DNA of 22,662 nt from Candidatus Melainabacteria bacterium (GTDB lineage Bacteria > Cyanobacteriota > Vampirovibrionia > Vampirovibrionales > JAJTHC01): the NCBI GenBank assembly GCA_026389055.1, contig JAPLIO010000189.1, positions 1 to 22,662 of the forward strand. The letters are read 5' to 3'. Of this stretch, positions 1-8,194 are shown in pieces. The notes under the pieces are model-generated. The model was not told the DNA's origin. It saw only the letters and a list, made by a program, of their open reading frames with translations, and did not search any database. Every line of letters starts with the position of its first letter. Positions within the stretch are counted from its first letter, which is position 1. The position numbers and the translations under genes are program-made.

Positions 1-9
1 CCCCACAAA

Positions 10-80
10 TTTAGGGGGTACCCCCCTAAAATCCCCCCAAAAAGCCACCCCCCTATACCACTACGGGTATTGACGGGGGG
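10..80. repeat. Palindrome and C/G-tract cluster at left edge
   Basis: Two adjacent inverted repeats. The first is TTTAGGGGG/CCCCCCTAAA at 10-30, nearly perfect around a central TA. The second pairs CCCCCCTATACC (48-59) with GGTAT plus GGGGGG (66-80, 4-nt bulge). Three runs of six C lie at 21-26, 33-38 and 48-53, so the minus strand carries closely spaced G-tracts. No coding frame is convincing here. It lies about 110 bp past the 3' end of the minus-strand glycosyltransferase gene. The function is unknown; a REP-like palindromic unit is possible. Confidence 0.45.
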
Positions 81-106
81 ATGTTCTTTTTGCCCCTTCG
101 GTGGAT

Positions 107-139
107 GGAACGCTGTGCGAAAGACGCACAGGTCGTTCC
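107..139. other. Strong hairpin, possible structured RNA or repeat
   Basis: CTGTGCG (113-119) and CGCACAG (125-131) pair perfectly around a 5-nt AAAGA loop. The stem is extended by GGAACG (107-112) with CGTTCC (134-139) across a 2-nt GT bulge, giving 13 base pairs. No T-tract follows on either strand, so it is not a standard intrinsic terminator. It could be the 3' part of a structured RNA beginning left of the window, or a palindromic repeat. Confidence 0.4.
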
Positions 140-191
140 TACTAGTTAATTTGAACTTTTTACGCTATTCAATCTTTTAAACGGTCTCAAA

Positions 192-1856
192 CTATTGAAC
201 CGCTGATTTCTTTGTCTTCGCTGGTTCAACGGTATCACTGGGTAACGCATTGCCCGCAAAAAAGCCCAATAACTGTTGCGTAAAGTCTTCCACCCTACAC
301 AACAACGACCGCTTCCGCCCATTATGCCGAAGGGCATCCGCCAAATCCACTTCATCCATTAACTGAGCCATGGCAAACGCCACCTGAATAGGTTCATGCG
401 GTTCCAACAATAACGAAGCTTTTTCGCTCCATTCTTCCAAATGCCCCACTTTGCTAACCACTACAGGGCATTGAACCACCAAGGCTTCTAACACACTTAG
501 CCCCAACCCCAACTCTCGTTCAGCAGGAATATAAAACAAACCTTTAGCAGAACAATACAACGTTAACAACAAAGAAGGCGGCACCATGCCATGCAAATGC
601 ACCCGATTCTGTAACGCTTCAGGCAAGGCTTCTTCCAGTAGTTTTTGGTAAGCAGGGAAATCCGCCAAGCCAACGCCCACAACCACCACATGCGGCAACA
701 CGGGCGGAGTATTGGCGGAGGGTTCCACGGTTTCACGCTCCACATCTGCCACAATACTATCAGCTTCCCGAATATCATGAAAGCATTCAAAGCCCGCTAA
801 CACGGTATGAAACCATCGGAAAGATTTTGCTTTATCCAACACCACCAAGAAAAAAGGCGTTTCTGGGGGTAAGCCAACAGTGGCTAAAAAAGGCAGGGCA
901 TTTGCTAGCTTTTTGATGGCACTTCGTTTCCCCTCATTCAGCCGAAAGAGAGAATCAACACACGGGTAAAGTACCTGCACTTGCGGTGTAGGCACTTGCG
1001 GAAATTGAGCGAAAAATTGCCGTTGATGCCAGTAAGAAGGCAGTAGAAACACATCGTTCGGTTGAGCCATTGTGGGTAGAATTTCAGCAATAATCGGCTG
1101 TAATTCGTCGTCTAACAACAGTTGCGTATCAAATTCAGTTGTGAAATAAATAACCGTTGGCGGATGCGGTTCTTTTGCGGTTATAGGGCTATTCAGGAAC
1201 TCAATCAACCCGAAACAAAGCCCTTGCCCCTGCCAACCTTCGTTGGTTTTTGGGCAACACGATGCTTGAATCAGCCGTTCTTGCAAAAAGGAAAATCCCC
1301 ACTGAAACGGAACAAATACAGCCTTTAATAGCCAGTGTTGTAACTTCTTTTGCCAACTTAGCTGGTGTTTTGAGCGTTCCAACAACGCATTTAATACTTG
1401 TGCCTGTTGGTATTGTTCTGAAAGCTTGGCTTGAAAGGGGATGGCTTGCCGAAGCCACCAAAGCCCTTGAAGTTGAGCCACCAACGATGAAGGGAAAAAC
1501 CGGTGAATAGACCGAAAGATACCCACCAGTTGATACCCCTGTTGATTAACGGAAACAACGGTTACGGCTGGCATTTCAGGATGTTTGGGTAACGTTAGTA
1601 ACCCCTGAACAATGGTGCTAGCCAACCGAACATCCGCTGTTTCAAAAGGGTGATTATCATTTTTACCCAAGCTAGCCAAGTGCCAATGGCTGGTATCTAC
1701 CCACAACACCCAAGCAGGCGGTCGTTTGTTAATAGATTGGTTATATCTTGGTGTTATGTCAAACGAACTCAGCAAACTAGCAGAACAACTGCTAACGCCC
1801 CAAAATTTTTGAGCCGTTTTGAGTGATGCTAAAAGGTGTTGCCAAAAAGAAGACAC
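192..1856 (-). CDS. GT4-like glycosyltransferase, divergent N-terminus
   Basis: A 554-residue protein. The C-terminal half (about 330-500) reads as a glycosyltransferase group 1 (GT-B fold) domain: a FFLVV strand, HVVVVGVG near 389-396, RVHLHGMVP near 418-426, and the nucleotide-sugar motif GLGLSVLEALV at 450-460. In the usual E-x7-E motif the first Glu directly precedes GFGLPVLE. Here that position is Leu449, with Glu448 one residue earlier. The first 270 residues match no family I can name. The GTG start follows the phosphorylase stop by 30 nt in the same reading frame, with no intervening ATG and a weak ribosome-binding site, suggesting a two-gene operon. Substrate and acceptor cannot be told from sequence. 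Confidence 0.7.
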   Translation of the reverse strand: MSSFWQHLLASLKTAQKFWGVSSCSASLLSSFDITPRYNQSINKRPPAWVLWVDTSHWHLASLGKNDNHPFETADVRLASTIVQGLLTLPKHPEMPAVTVVSVNQQGYQLVGIFRSIHRFFPSSLVAQLQGLWWLRQAIPFQAKLSEQYQQAQVLNALLERSKHQLSWQKKLQHWLLKAVFVPFQWGFSFLQERLIQASCCPKTNEGWQGQGLCFGLIEFLNSPITAKEPHPPTVIYFTTEFDTQLLLDDELQPIIAEILPTMAQPNDVFLLPSYWHQRQFFAQFPQVPTPQVQVLYPCVDSLFRLNEGKRSAIKKLANALPFLATVGLPPETPFFLVVLDKAKSFRWFHTVLAGFECFHDIREADSIVADVERETVEPSANTPPVLPHVVVVGVGLADFPAYQKLLEEALPEALQNRVHLHGMVPPSLLLTLYCSAKGLFYIPAERELGLGLSVLEALVVQCPVVVSKVGHLEEWSEKASLLLEPHEPIQVAFAMAQLMDEVDLADALRHNGRKRSLLCRVEDFTQQLLGFFAGNALPSDTVEPAKTKKSAVQ

Positions 1857-1886
1857 AAAATGGACTCGCTCATAGGTTGTCAGTGA

Positions 1887-2714
1887 TTATCTAACATGTG
1901 GAACGAAATCTGCTTCGGGTCGGGTGGCTGGTACTAATGCCACTAATCGAAACAGCAATTGCTTGAGGCGGTCTGTATTTTGTTTGAATACCGCCAACAC
2001 TTCTTCGTGGCTAACAGGGGGAATACCATCCACCCCGCAATCGTAATCGGTTATTAACGAAAGGTTGATGGGGTACATATTCAGTTCTCGCACCAAATGC
2101 ACTTCGGGGTATTGAGTCATGTTGATGACTTCCCAGCCTTGCGAACGAAACCATGCAGATTCACTTTTGGTGCTAAACCGAGGCCCTTGAATAACAACGA
2201 CGGTTCCTGTTTCATGCACAGTTAGCCCGACTTCTTTGGCGGCTTGAATTGCCCATTGCCTGCCTTGTTCATCGAATGGGTCAGCTGCAGAAACGTGGGT
2301 GATGATTGGGCCTTCGTAGAAGGTATCAATGCGGCTATGGGTGCGGTCAACGTATTGGTCGCACACTACTACATGCCCTGGTTCAACGTGGCGTTGAAGG
2401 CTACCTGCTGCACAAGGGGAAATAACCGTATGCACGCCAAGGCTTTTCATTGCCCACACATTGGCCCGATAGTTAATTTTATGCGGAGCGATGGTGTGTT
2501 TTTTGCTATGGCGGGGTAGAAAGGCGACTCGTTTACCATCGACCGTGCCGAGGGTGATTTCATCAGAAGGGGCACCGTAGGGGGTTTCAACGGTGATAGT
2601 TTGGGCGTTTTCTAAAAATTGATAGAAGCCTGAACCGCCAAACACGCCGATATCGGCAAGAGCATCAGTACCAGTACGAAAAGCGAAGGGGGCAGGGATA
2701 AGAGCCATCATCAT
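1887..2714 (-). CDS. mtnP: S-methyl-5'-thioadenosine phosphorylase
   Basis: Phosphorolysis of methylthioadenosine (a polyamine and SAM by-product) to adenine and methylthioribose-1-phosphate. Family marks: IGVFGGSGFY phosphate-binding loop near the N-terminus, LPRHSKKHTIAPHKINYRAN, the NMTQYPE substrate motif and TDYDCG near the C-terminus. The Asp in TDYD is the residue associated with 6-aminopurine (MTA) rather than 6-oxopurine substrates. I place the start at ATG 2714, giving 275 residues: it is preceded by AAAAGGA about 11 nt upstream, whereas the ATG 27 nt farther upstream (2741) has no ribosome-binding site. The start is a triple ATGATGATG. About 17 residues precede the conserved core, more than usual. 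Purine nucleoside phosphorylase is the main alternative. Confidence 0.87.
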   Translation of the reverse strand: MMMALIPAPFAFRTGTDALADIGVFGGSGFYQFLENAQTITVETPYGAPSDEITLGTVDGKRVAFLPRHSKKHTIAPHKINYRANVWAMKSLGVHTVISPCAAGSLQRHVEPGHVVVCDQYVDRTHSRIDTFYEGPIITHVSAADPFDEQGRQWAIQAAKEVGLTVHETGTVVVIQGPRFSTKSESAWFRSQGWEVINMTQYPEVHLVRELNMYPINLSLITDYDCGVDGIPPVSHEEVLAVFKQNTDRLKQLLFRLVALVPATRPEADFVPHVR

Positions 2715-3207
2715 AAAGTTAAAAATCCTTTTAAGAAGCATAACGAAAAACTATTTTTTAAGATTATCACAAAAAGATACTATAGAAAACCCCACAAAAA
2801 AAGAGCGAAGCAGGTTTGGTTCCCGCAACGCTCAACGTCTGAAAAAATAAGTATCATCAGTTAAAACGCTTAGTGCTTACACTGCTGGAACAGTCTATTT
2901 CAGCAATAAGGAAATCGTTTTATTTGTCTATGCTATTATCTTATCTTAAATGAGAATCATTTGCAATAACTAAATTTAGATTATGCGTTTAGCATTGTAC
3001 AAGATAAAAATTAGTGTTACCCTCTTGCGTAGCGGCTATGTTTTTGTAAAAGTAAGGGAAGAGAAAGTTTTCTCGTTCAATTATTAGCATTATCAGCACT
3101 AAAATAACGGTTGCAGTCATCGTTTTTCGTCTTTCGTTCAGTTTAAATGGAAACAGACGACCCAGTTTTACTGATAAACCCCTTATATCAATCGGAGATT
3201 AACCATC
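2715..3207. other. Divergent intergenic region
   Basis: About 490 bp between mtnP (minus) and rpmF (plus), AT-rich, with no credible ORF. It holds a Fur/Zur-like palindrome at 2948-2962, a TATAGT minus-strand -10-like hexamer near 2780, and an imperfect GAGCG/CGCTC stem near 2803-2833. Promoters for both flanking transcription units should lie here, but I find no pair of hexamers good enough to call. Confidence 0.6.
2948..2962. promoter_or_regulatory. Fur/Zur-like palindromic box
   Basis: AAATGA-GAA-TCATTT is a perfect 6-bp inverted repeat with a 3-nt spacer. Read from 2951, TGAGAAT-C-ATTTGCA matches 11 of 14 specified positions of the 7-1-7 Fur-family consensus TGATAAT-N-ATTATCA. It lies about 245 bp upstream of rpmF, whose product is a zinc-ribbon ribosomal protein, so a Zur-type role is conceivable. 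Position far from the start and chance similarity keep confidence low. Confidence 0.25.
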
Positions 3208-3444
3208 ATGCCAGTACCAAAGCAACGCGTAGGCCATTCAGACCAAGGGCATCGTCGTGCCAACTGGAAAGCCGTACAGCCTAACTTATTCTATTGCAAC
3301 AACTGTGGTTCGCCTGCTTCTCCTCATACCATTTGCGGTGTTTGTGGTTTCTACAAAGGCAAGCTAATTAGTGCAAGATTTGCGAAAAAAAGCGGTTATG
3401 CAGCAGCTCAAGCCAATGCTGGCAACGAAAACGAATCTGCTTAA
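3208..3444 (+). CDS. rpmF: 50S ribosomal protein L32, zinc-ribbon form
   Basis: A 78-residue large-subunit protein starting MPVPKQRVGHSDQGHRRANW, typical of L32. It keeps the four zinc-binding cysteines as C-x2-C-x9-C-x2-C (FYCNNCGSP...TICGVCG). GGAG lies about 10 nt before the ATG. The C-terminal tail after FAKKSGYAA is low-complexity Ala/Asn/Glu. It heads the plsX-fab cluster, the arrangement common in many bacteria, where rpmF is co-transcribed with lipid genes. Confidence 0.95.
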   Translation: MPVPKQRVGHSDQGHRRANWKAVQPNLFYCNNCGSPASPHTICGVCGFYKGKLISARFAKKSGYAAAQANAGNENESA

Positions 3445-3589
3445 GCTCAAGAGCCTCATTGTAACGTTTTTCGTTTAATCTATCTTTCAATACCGTGTTC
3501 TTTCGTTTGTTATTACCTGTTAATTTACTTGGTTGTAAGGCTGAGTAAATCGTAGAGCCGTATTCTTGAAACAAGGGCAATTTTTAATA

Positions 3590-4660
3590 ATGACCTCTCA
3601 ACAATCAGCAGTACCCGTTATTGCCATAGATGCTATGGGCGGAGATTATGCTCCTCAGGAAATAGTTAAAGGTGCCGTTTTAGGAGCAAAAGCTTACCGT
3701 GTTGCTATTGAACTGGTCGGCGATGAAGCCAAAATTCGTCAAGAATTAGCTTTGTACGATACCACTGGCTTGGATATTCGGGTTGTTCACACGCCTGATG
3801 TGATTGATATGGATGAAGCCCCAGCCACTGCTTTGCGAAAAAAGAAGAATGCGTCTATTGCTGTAGCCGCCCGTCGGGTTAAAGAAGGGCATGCTCAAGG
3901 TTTTGTAGCGGCTGGTTCAACGGGGGCAGCCATGACGGCGGCTTTGTTTAACATTGGCAGGCTAAAAGGTATTGATAGACCCGCTATTGGGGTGGCGTTA
4001 CCAAGGCAAGGGCTTCCTTGTTTATTGTTAGATGGTGGTGCTAATGCGGATTGTACGGCTGAAAACTTGGTGCAATTTGCTTTAATTGGTCAAGCCTACA
4101 TGGCAGGGGTTTACAAAATTGAAAAACCGACTGTTGGATTGCTAAACATTGGTACGGAAGAAGGCAAAGGGAACAAATTTAGCAAAGAAGCCTTTGATGT
4201 GTTAAAAGCGGAGCCGTTAATTAACTTTTGTGGCAACGTAGAAGGCAGACATTTATTCTTAGGTGGGTGCGATGTGGCTGTTTGTGATGGATTTACAGGC
4301 AACGTAGCCATTAAATCTGCCGAAGGGATGGTTACGCTTTTTGGTAGGCTGTTAAAATCCGCCTTTTTGCAAAATGGCTGGACAAAATTGTTAGGTTTGC
4401 TGGTAAAGCCCATTCTTAACAATGCCAAAAAACATCTTGACCATGAAGAATTAGGCGGTGCCTTACTACTAGGTATTGAAGGTATTTGCATTATTGCCCA
4501 CGGAGGCAGTTCCGCTAATGCCATTAAAAACGCTATCAAATTAGCCCATAAAGCCATTGAAGCCAATGTGCTAGAAACGATGATTCAGCACGCCAAAGCT
4601 ATCTCTCAAACGCAAACGGCTGAGCAGCCATCTGTTTTAACGCAAGAAGGCAGTGTTTAG
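3590..4660 (+). CDS. plsX: Phosphate acyltransferase PlsX
   Basis: Converts acyl-ACP plus phosphate into acyl-phosphate, the donor for PlsY in phosphatidic acid synthesis; peripheral membrane enzyme. The opening IAIDAMGGDYAPQEIVKGA is the PlsX signature, followed by AGSTGA, LLDGGANADC, GNVEGR and DGFTGNVAIKS. The length, 356 residues from ATG 3590, is normal. AAGGG lies about 12 nt before this ATG. An in-frame TTG at 3566 would add 8 residues (MKQGQFLI) and is less likely. The 145-bp gap after rpmF and 105-bp gap before fabH hold no clear terminator. Confidence 0.95.
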   Translation: MTSQQSAVPVIAIDAMGGDYAPQEIVKGAVLGAKAYRVAIELVGDEAKIRQELALYDTTGLDIRVVHTPDVIDMDEAPATALRKKKNASIAVAARRVKEGHAQGFVAAGSTGAAMTAALFNIGRLKGIDRPAIGVALPRQGLPCLLLDGGANADCTAENLVQFALIGQAYMAGVYKIEKPTVGLLNIGTEEGKGNKFSKEAFDVLKAEPLINFCGNVEGRHLFLGGCDVAVCDGFTGNVAIKSAEGMVTLFGRLLKSAFLQNGWTKLLGLLVKPILNNAKKHLDHEELGGALLLGIEGICIIAHGGSSANAIKNAIKLAHKAIEANVLETMIQHAKAISQTQTAEQPSVLTQEGSV

Positions 4661-4765
4661 GCATGGTTAAGTTGTTGTCTCGGTATATGATGACTGCGTT
4701 GATTGGATTTCTAATTAGTTGTTTAAAATCGTATTAACAGGTAAATTGAAAAGAGTTTCGTTGAA

Positions 4766-5809
4766 ATGATGACTAGTCAAAAAAGCTTAAAAGGTGTAAA
4801 AATCATCGGTGTAGGCGGGGCTGTACCCCCTACCATTATCCTCAATGAAGCCCTCACGCAATTGGTGGATACCTCTGATGAGTGGATAACTTCCAGAACA
4901 GGCATTAAACAACGCCATGTGCTGTCGGGTGATGAAACCCTCTCTGATTTAGGCGTAGCCGCTGGTAAACAGGCGATTGCTCAAGCAGGCGTAGACCCCG
5001 CCACCATTGGTATGATTATTGTTGCTACCACCACCCCTGATGAACGCTACCCCGCAATGGCTGCCAGAGTGCAAGTGGGCGTGGGGGCAGTCAACGCTTC
5101 AGGGTATGATGTGGCATTGGCTTGTACAGGCTTTGCGGCTGCACTAATTACCGCCGAACAATTTTTAAGAACAGGCTTTCATCAACGTATTTTAGTGGTT
5201 GGTGCCGATGCCCATACCAGAGTCATGGATTGGTCTGACCGCAATACCTGCGTGCTATTTGGCGATGGAGCAGGTGCTGTTTTGTTGGAATCCACCGAGA
5301 TTGAAAACGATGCTTTCTTGGCTTGCGATATGAATTTAGATGGCTCAAAAGCTCAAGAATTACACGCAGACCACATTGTGAACAATTGCCCCTTGGTGCC
5401 ACAAGCTTCGGCTCGTTCGCCCTATGTGCAAATGAATGGCAGAGAAGTGTATAAGTTTGCCGTAGCCGTGGTAATGAATAGCATTTTAAGAACCTTGGAA
5501 AACTGCCAAAAAACCATTGATGATATTGATTATCTCATTCTTCACCAAGCCAATATCCGCATTATGGAATCCATGACGGAACGCTTGGGTATTCCACCTG
5601 AAAAAATGATTGTGAATTTGCAACGTTTTGGTAACACTTCCGCTGCTACTATTCCGCTAGCTTTAAACGAAGCTGTGCTGGATGGGCGAATTAAGACAGG
5701 CAGTACCGTGATGATTTGCGGTTTTGGCGGTGGTCTTTCTTGGGCTTCCAGCTGCTTCCGTTGGGGTGGCCCTACCATTGTTGCAGAAAAAACCATTGTT
5801 TCCGTTTAG
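4766..5809 (+). CDS. fabH: 3-oxoacyl-ACP synthase III
   Basis: Starts fatty-acid chains by condensing acetyl-CoA (or another acyl-CoA) with malonyl-ACP. Cys-His-Asn triad visible: Cys120 in ALACTGF, His260 in LILHQANIR and Asn290 in RFGNTSAAT. TRTGIKxR-type (SRTGIKQRH) and GDGAGAVLLE motifs are present. Length 347, slightly longer than typical (about 320-335). The gene starts ATGATG, so either ATG could be used; AAGAG lies upstream. fabD follows after 18 nt. Confidence 0.95.
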   Translation: MMTSQKSLKGVKIIGVGGAVPPTIILNEALTQLVDTSDEWITSRTGIKQRHVLSGDETLSDLGVAAGKQAIAQAGVDPATIGMIIVATTTPDERYPAMAARVQVGVGAVNASGYDVALACTGFAAALITAEQFLRTGFHQRILVVGADAHTRVMDWSDRNTCVLFGDGAGAVLLESTEIENDAFLACDMNLDGSKAQELHADHIVNNCPLVPQASARSPYVQMNGREVYKFAVAVVMNSILRTLENCQKTIDDIDYLILHQANIRIMESMTERLGIPPEKMIVNLQRFGNTSAATIPLALNEAVLDGRIKTGSTVMICGFGGGLSWASSCFRWGGPTIVAEKTIVSV

Positions 5810-5827
5810 CTAAAGGACTTAATTCTT

Positions 5828-6880
5828 GTGAAAGTTGCCTTTTTATTTCCCGGTCAAGGGTCTCAATCGTTAGGAATGGGTGCCGATTTTGTGGCTCAAT
5901 TTGCGGATGCTCAAGCCATTGAAGCCTATTTGAATCAGTTAGCAACCCCGAATCACCCCCCCTCACTTTCCGCTATTATGAAAGCCGATGGTGATGCCCA
6001 GCAATTGCAACGAACTTTGTACACACAACCTGCTATTTTAGCTGTTTCCATGATGGCTTACCAAGCTTTTCAAACCCAAACGCAAGGTAGCATTGTACCT
6101 GTTGCCACGGCAGGGCATAGCTTAGGCGAATTTTCCGCTTTGGTTGCTGCGGGTGTTTTAACCTTCCAGCAGGCAGCCCAACTCGTTGTACAACGAGCCC
6201 AATTAATGGAAACCGCCACGGAAGGCACCATGGCTGCCGTTTTAGGCTTATCCGCTAGCCAAGTTCAGACGTGTTTAGCTCAACAAAACTTGCCAGTAGA
6301 CCAATTAGTGGTTGTTGCCAACGACAACGCCTCCGTTCAAGTAGTTATTTCGGGCACAGTTGCAGGTATTGAAGCCGTAACGCCAGCCCTAAAAACCGCT
6401 GGTGCCAAACGAGTTTTACCCCTACCTGTAGGCGGTGCGTTTCATTCGCCTTTAATGCAAGCCCCTTCTGCTACGTTTAATCAGGCCATTGAAGCCCAAT
6501 CCTTCCAAACCGCTAAATTGCCTGTGGTTTGTAACGTGAATGCTCAACCCACGACTGCTGCTGTTGAACTAAAAGCAACGCTGCAACAACAAATGTGCAG
6601 TGGTGTACAATGGACTAAAACCCTTGAAACCTTGGTGGAAACCCTTGGCGTACAAGCCGTCATTGAATTTGGGCCAGGCAAAGTATTAACTGGCTTAATC
6701 AAGAAGCAATATCCCCAAGTGGAAGCCTTCAATGTTTTTGATATCGCTTCATTAGAAGCCACTGTTGAGTGGGTTAACAATCAGCCCTCTTTTTTTACGG
6801 CGAAGCCTGAATCCACCAGTCCTACGGTAATTCAAGGCATCACCATACCCACCAACGTGCAACCTGCCTTATTCGTATAA
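5828..6880 (+). CDS. fabD: Malonyl-CoA:ACP transacylase
   Basis: Transfers malonyl from CoA to ACP. FPGQGSQSLGMG at the N-terminus, nucleophile Ser98 in GHSLGE, Arg123 in QRAQLME and His206 in GAFHSPLM are all present. The GTG start at 5828 is supported by AAAGGA about 10 nt upstream. At 350 residues it is about 40 longer than E. coli FabD because of a C-terminal tail (after SLEATVEW) with no recognisable domain. The ORF is intact and lies in the operon between fabH and fabG. Confidence 0.95.
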   Translation: MKVAFLFPGQGSQSLGMGADFVAQFADAQAIEAYLNQLATPNHPPSLSAIMKADGDAQQLQRTLYTQPAILAVSMMAYQAFQTQTQGSIVPVATAGHSLGEFSALVAAGVLTFQQAAQLVVQRAQLMETATEGTMAAVLGLSASQVQTCLAQQNLPVDQLVVVANDNASVQVVISGTVAGIEAVTPALKTAGAKRVLPLPVGGAFHSPLMQAPSATFNQAIEAQSFQTAKLPVVCNVNAQPTTAAVELKATLQQQMCSGVQWTKTLETLVETLGVQAVIEFGPGKVLTGLIKKQYPQVEAFNVFDIASLEATVEWVNNQPSFFTAKPESTSPTVIQGITIPTNVQPALFV

Positions 6881-6906
6881 AATTAAAAGAAGGAGACGAA
6901 ACATCC

Positions 6907-7647
6907 ATGATGAGCGAACAAAAATTACCCGTAGCCATTGTTACAGGCGGTTCCAGAGGAATCGGGAAAGCTTGCGTTTTAGCACTAGTAAAAGCGGGTT
7001 ATCAAGTGGTTTTCACCTACCATTCCAACCAATCTGCCGCTGAAGCCGTGGTTCAATTAGCCACAGAATTAGGCGGTTTCGCCAAGGCTGTAAAAGCAGA
7101 TGCAGGCAATAAACTAGCCAGCCAAGCCTTAATTGATGAAACTTTCACCGAATTTGGCAGGCTAGATGCGTTAGTCAATAATGCGGGTATCACCAAAGAT
7201 ACCCTGTTGATTCGGATGTCTGATGACGATTGGGATCAAGTACTTCAAACGAACCTTACTGGCGTGTTTTACACCACTCGGGCAGCTGCCAAAGTGATGA
7301 TGAAACAACGTTCTGGGGCAATTGTTAATATCTCTAGCGTATCAGGTATTTATGGTAATGCGGGGCAAACCAATTATTCCGCCGCTAAGGCTGGGTTGAT
7401 TGGCTTAACCAAATCCGTCGCTAAAGAACTCGGTTCTCGTGGGGTTACTGTTAACGCCGTAGCACCAGGGTTTATCGCCACGGATATGACTGATGACCTG
7501 CCCCACAAAGAGAAAATTTTGGATCATATTCCATTAAAGCGGTTTGGCCAACCCGAAGATATTGCCAAAGCAGTTGTGTTTTTGGTAACATCAGGCCAGT
7601 ACATTACAGGGCAAACCCTTCAAGTAGATGGTGGTATTGTGCTGTAA
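6907..7647 (+). CDS. fabG: 3-oxoacyl-ACP reductase
   Basis: NADPH-dependent reduction of 3-oxoacyl-ACP. Classical short-chain dehydrogenase: TGGSRGIG cofactor loop (13-20), NNAG (91-94), catalytic Ser144, Tyr157 and Lys161 (YSAAK), and the PGFIATDMT segment. 246 residues, the usual length. AAGGAG about 11 nt upstream supports the ATGATG start. A stand-alone SDR of another pathway is possible in principle, but the fab context fixes the role. Confidence 0.95.
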   Translation: MMSEQKLPVAIVTGGSRGIGKACVLALVKAGYQVVFTYHSNQSAAEAVVQLATELGGFAKAVKADAGNKLASQALIDETFTEFGRLDALVNNAGITKDTLLIRMSDDDWDQVLQTNLTGVFYTTRAAAKVMMKQRSGAIVNISSVSGIYGNAGQTNYSAAKAGLIGLTKSVAKELGSRGVTVNAVAPGFIATDMTDDLPHKEKILDHIPLKRFGQPEDIAKAVVFLVTSGQYITGQTLQVDGGIVL

Positions 7648-7714
7648 ACAGGGTTTTTATTCTGTGTTTAATTGTTGTTATTCCTTTATTTAAGTAATTA
7701 GAAGAGAGTTCGTC

Positions 7715-7954
7715 ATGATGTCAGCTGTTTTAGACCGTGTAAAAAAAGTTGTTATTGAACAATTAGGTGTTGAAGAAGCCCAAGTGGTTCCTGCTGCTAG
7801 CTTTAGTGGCGATTTAGGTGCCGATTCCTTGGATACCGTAGAATTGGTTATGGCATTAGAAGAAGAATTCGATTGCGAAATTCCTGATGAAGAAGCCGAA
7901 AAAATCACCACCGTGGGTCAAGCGGTTGACTATATCGAAAAAGCACAAGGTTAA
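7715..7954 (+). CDS. acpP: Acyl carrier protein
   Basis: 79-residue acidic four-helix carrier. The phosphopantetheine attachment site is Ser38 in GADSLDTVEL, followed by MALEEEFDCEIPDEEAEKITTVG, typical of type II ACP. Starts ATGATG, preceded by AGAAGAGAG. The N-terminal helix (SAVLDRVKKVVIEQLGV) is normal. Carries acyl chains between all the enzymes encoded in this cluster. Confidence 0.96.
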   Translation: MMSAVLDRVKKVVIEQLGVEEAQVVPAASFSGDLGADSLDTVELVMALEEEFDCEIPDEEAEKITTVGQAVDYIEKAQG

Positions 7955-7974
7955 GCCTTAGTTTTTCTTTTTTT

Positions 7975-8032
7975 AAATGCTGAAAGCTATAACACCCATT
8001 GTTTAGGCTTTGTTATAGCTTTCTAGGCATTT
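7975..8032. other. Large hairpin between acpP and fabF
   Basis: GAAAGCTATAACA (7982-7994) and TGTTATAGCTTTC (8011-8023) are a perfect 13-bp inverted repeat around a 16-nt loop. Outer AAATGC (7975-7980) and GCATTT (8027-8032) extend it across a small bulge (T against TAG) to 19 bp. The following plus-strand sequence is only moderately T-rich (CTTTCAATAAG), while the T-run lies before it, so it is not a textbook terminator. Candidate roles: attenuating fabF expression relative to the very abundant acpP mRNA, stabilising the acpP 3' end, or RNase processing. Confidence 0.55.
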
Positions 8033-8194
8033 CTTTCAATAAGCATTATTCACTTATTTTTAGCGTTTATCTTTCAGTCTATTACCCCGATTGTTTATGC
8101 TATTCACTGCTAAAACCACCACTCAAAGATTTTTTAACTGAACCACAACCTAATTTTCTGCAAACTATAAGCACTTGAACGGAACTGATTTATT

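Noticed and set aside
107..139. Intrinsic terminator of the glycosyltransferase gene
   Set aside because: The hairpin is strong but has no T-tract after it in the minus-strand direction.
1250..1510. Plus-strand ORF inside the glycosyltransferase gene
   Set aside because: Shadow of the opposite-strand coding frame; no independent support.
4687..4737. 16-codon ORF (starting MMTALIGFL) between plsX and fabH
   Set aside because: No ribosome-binding site and too short to support; it may be chance.
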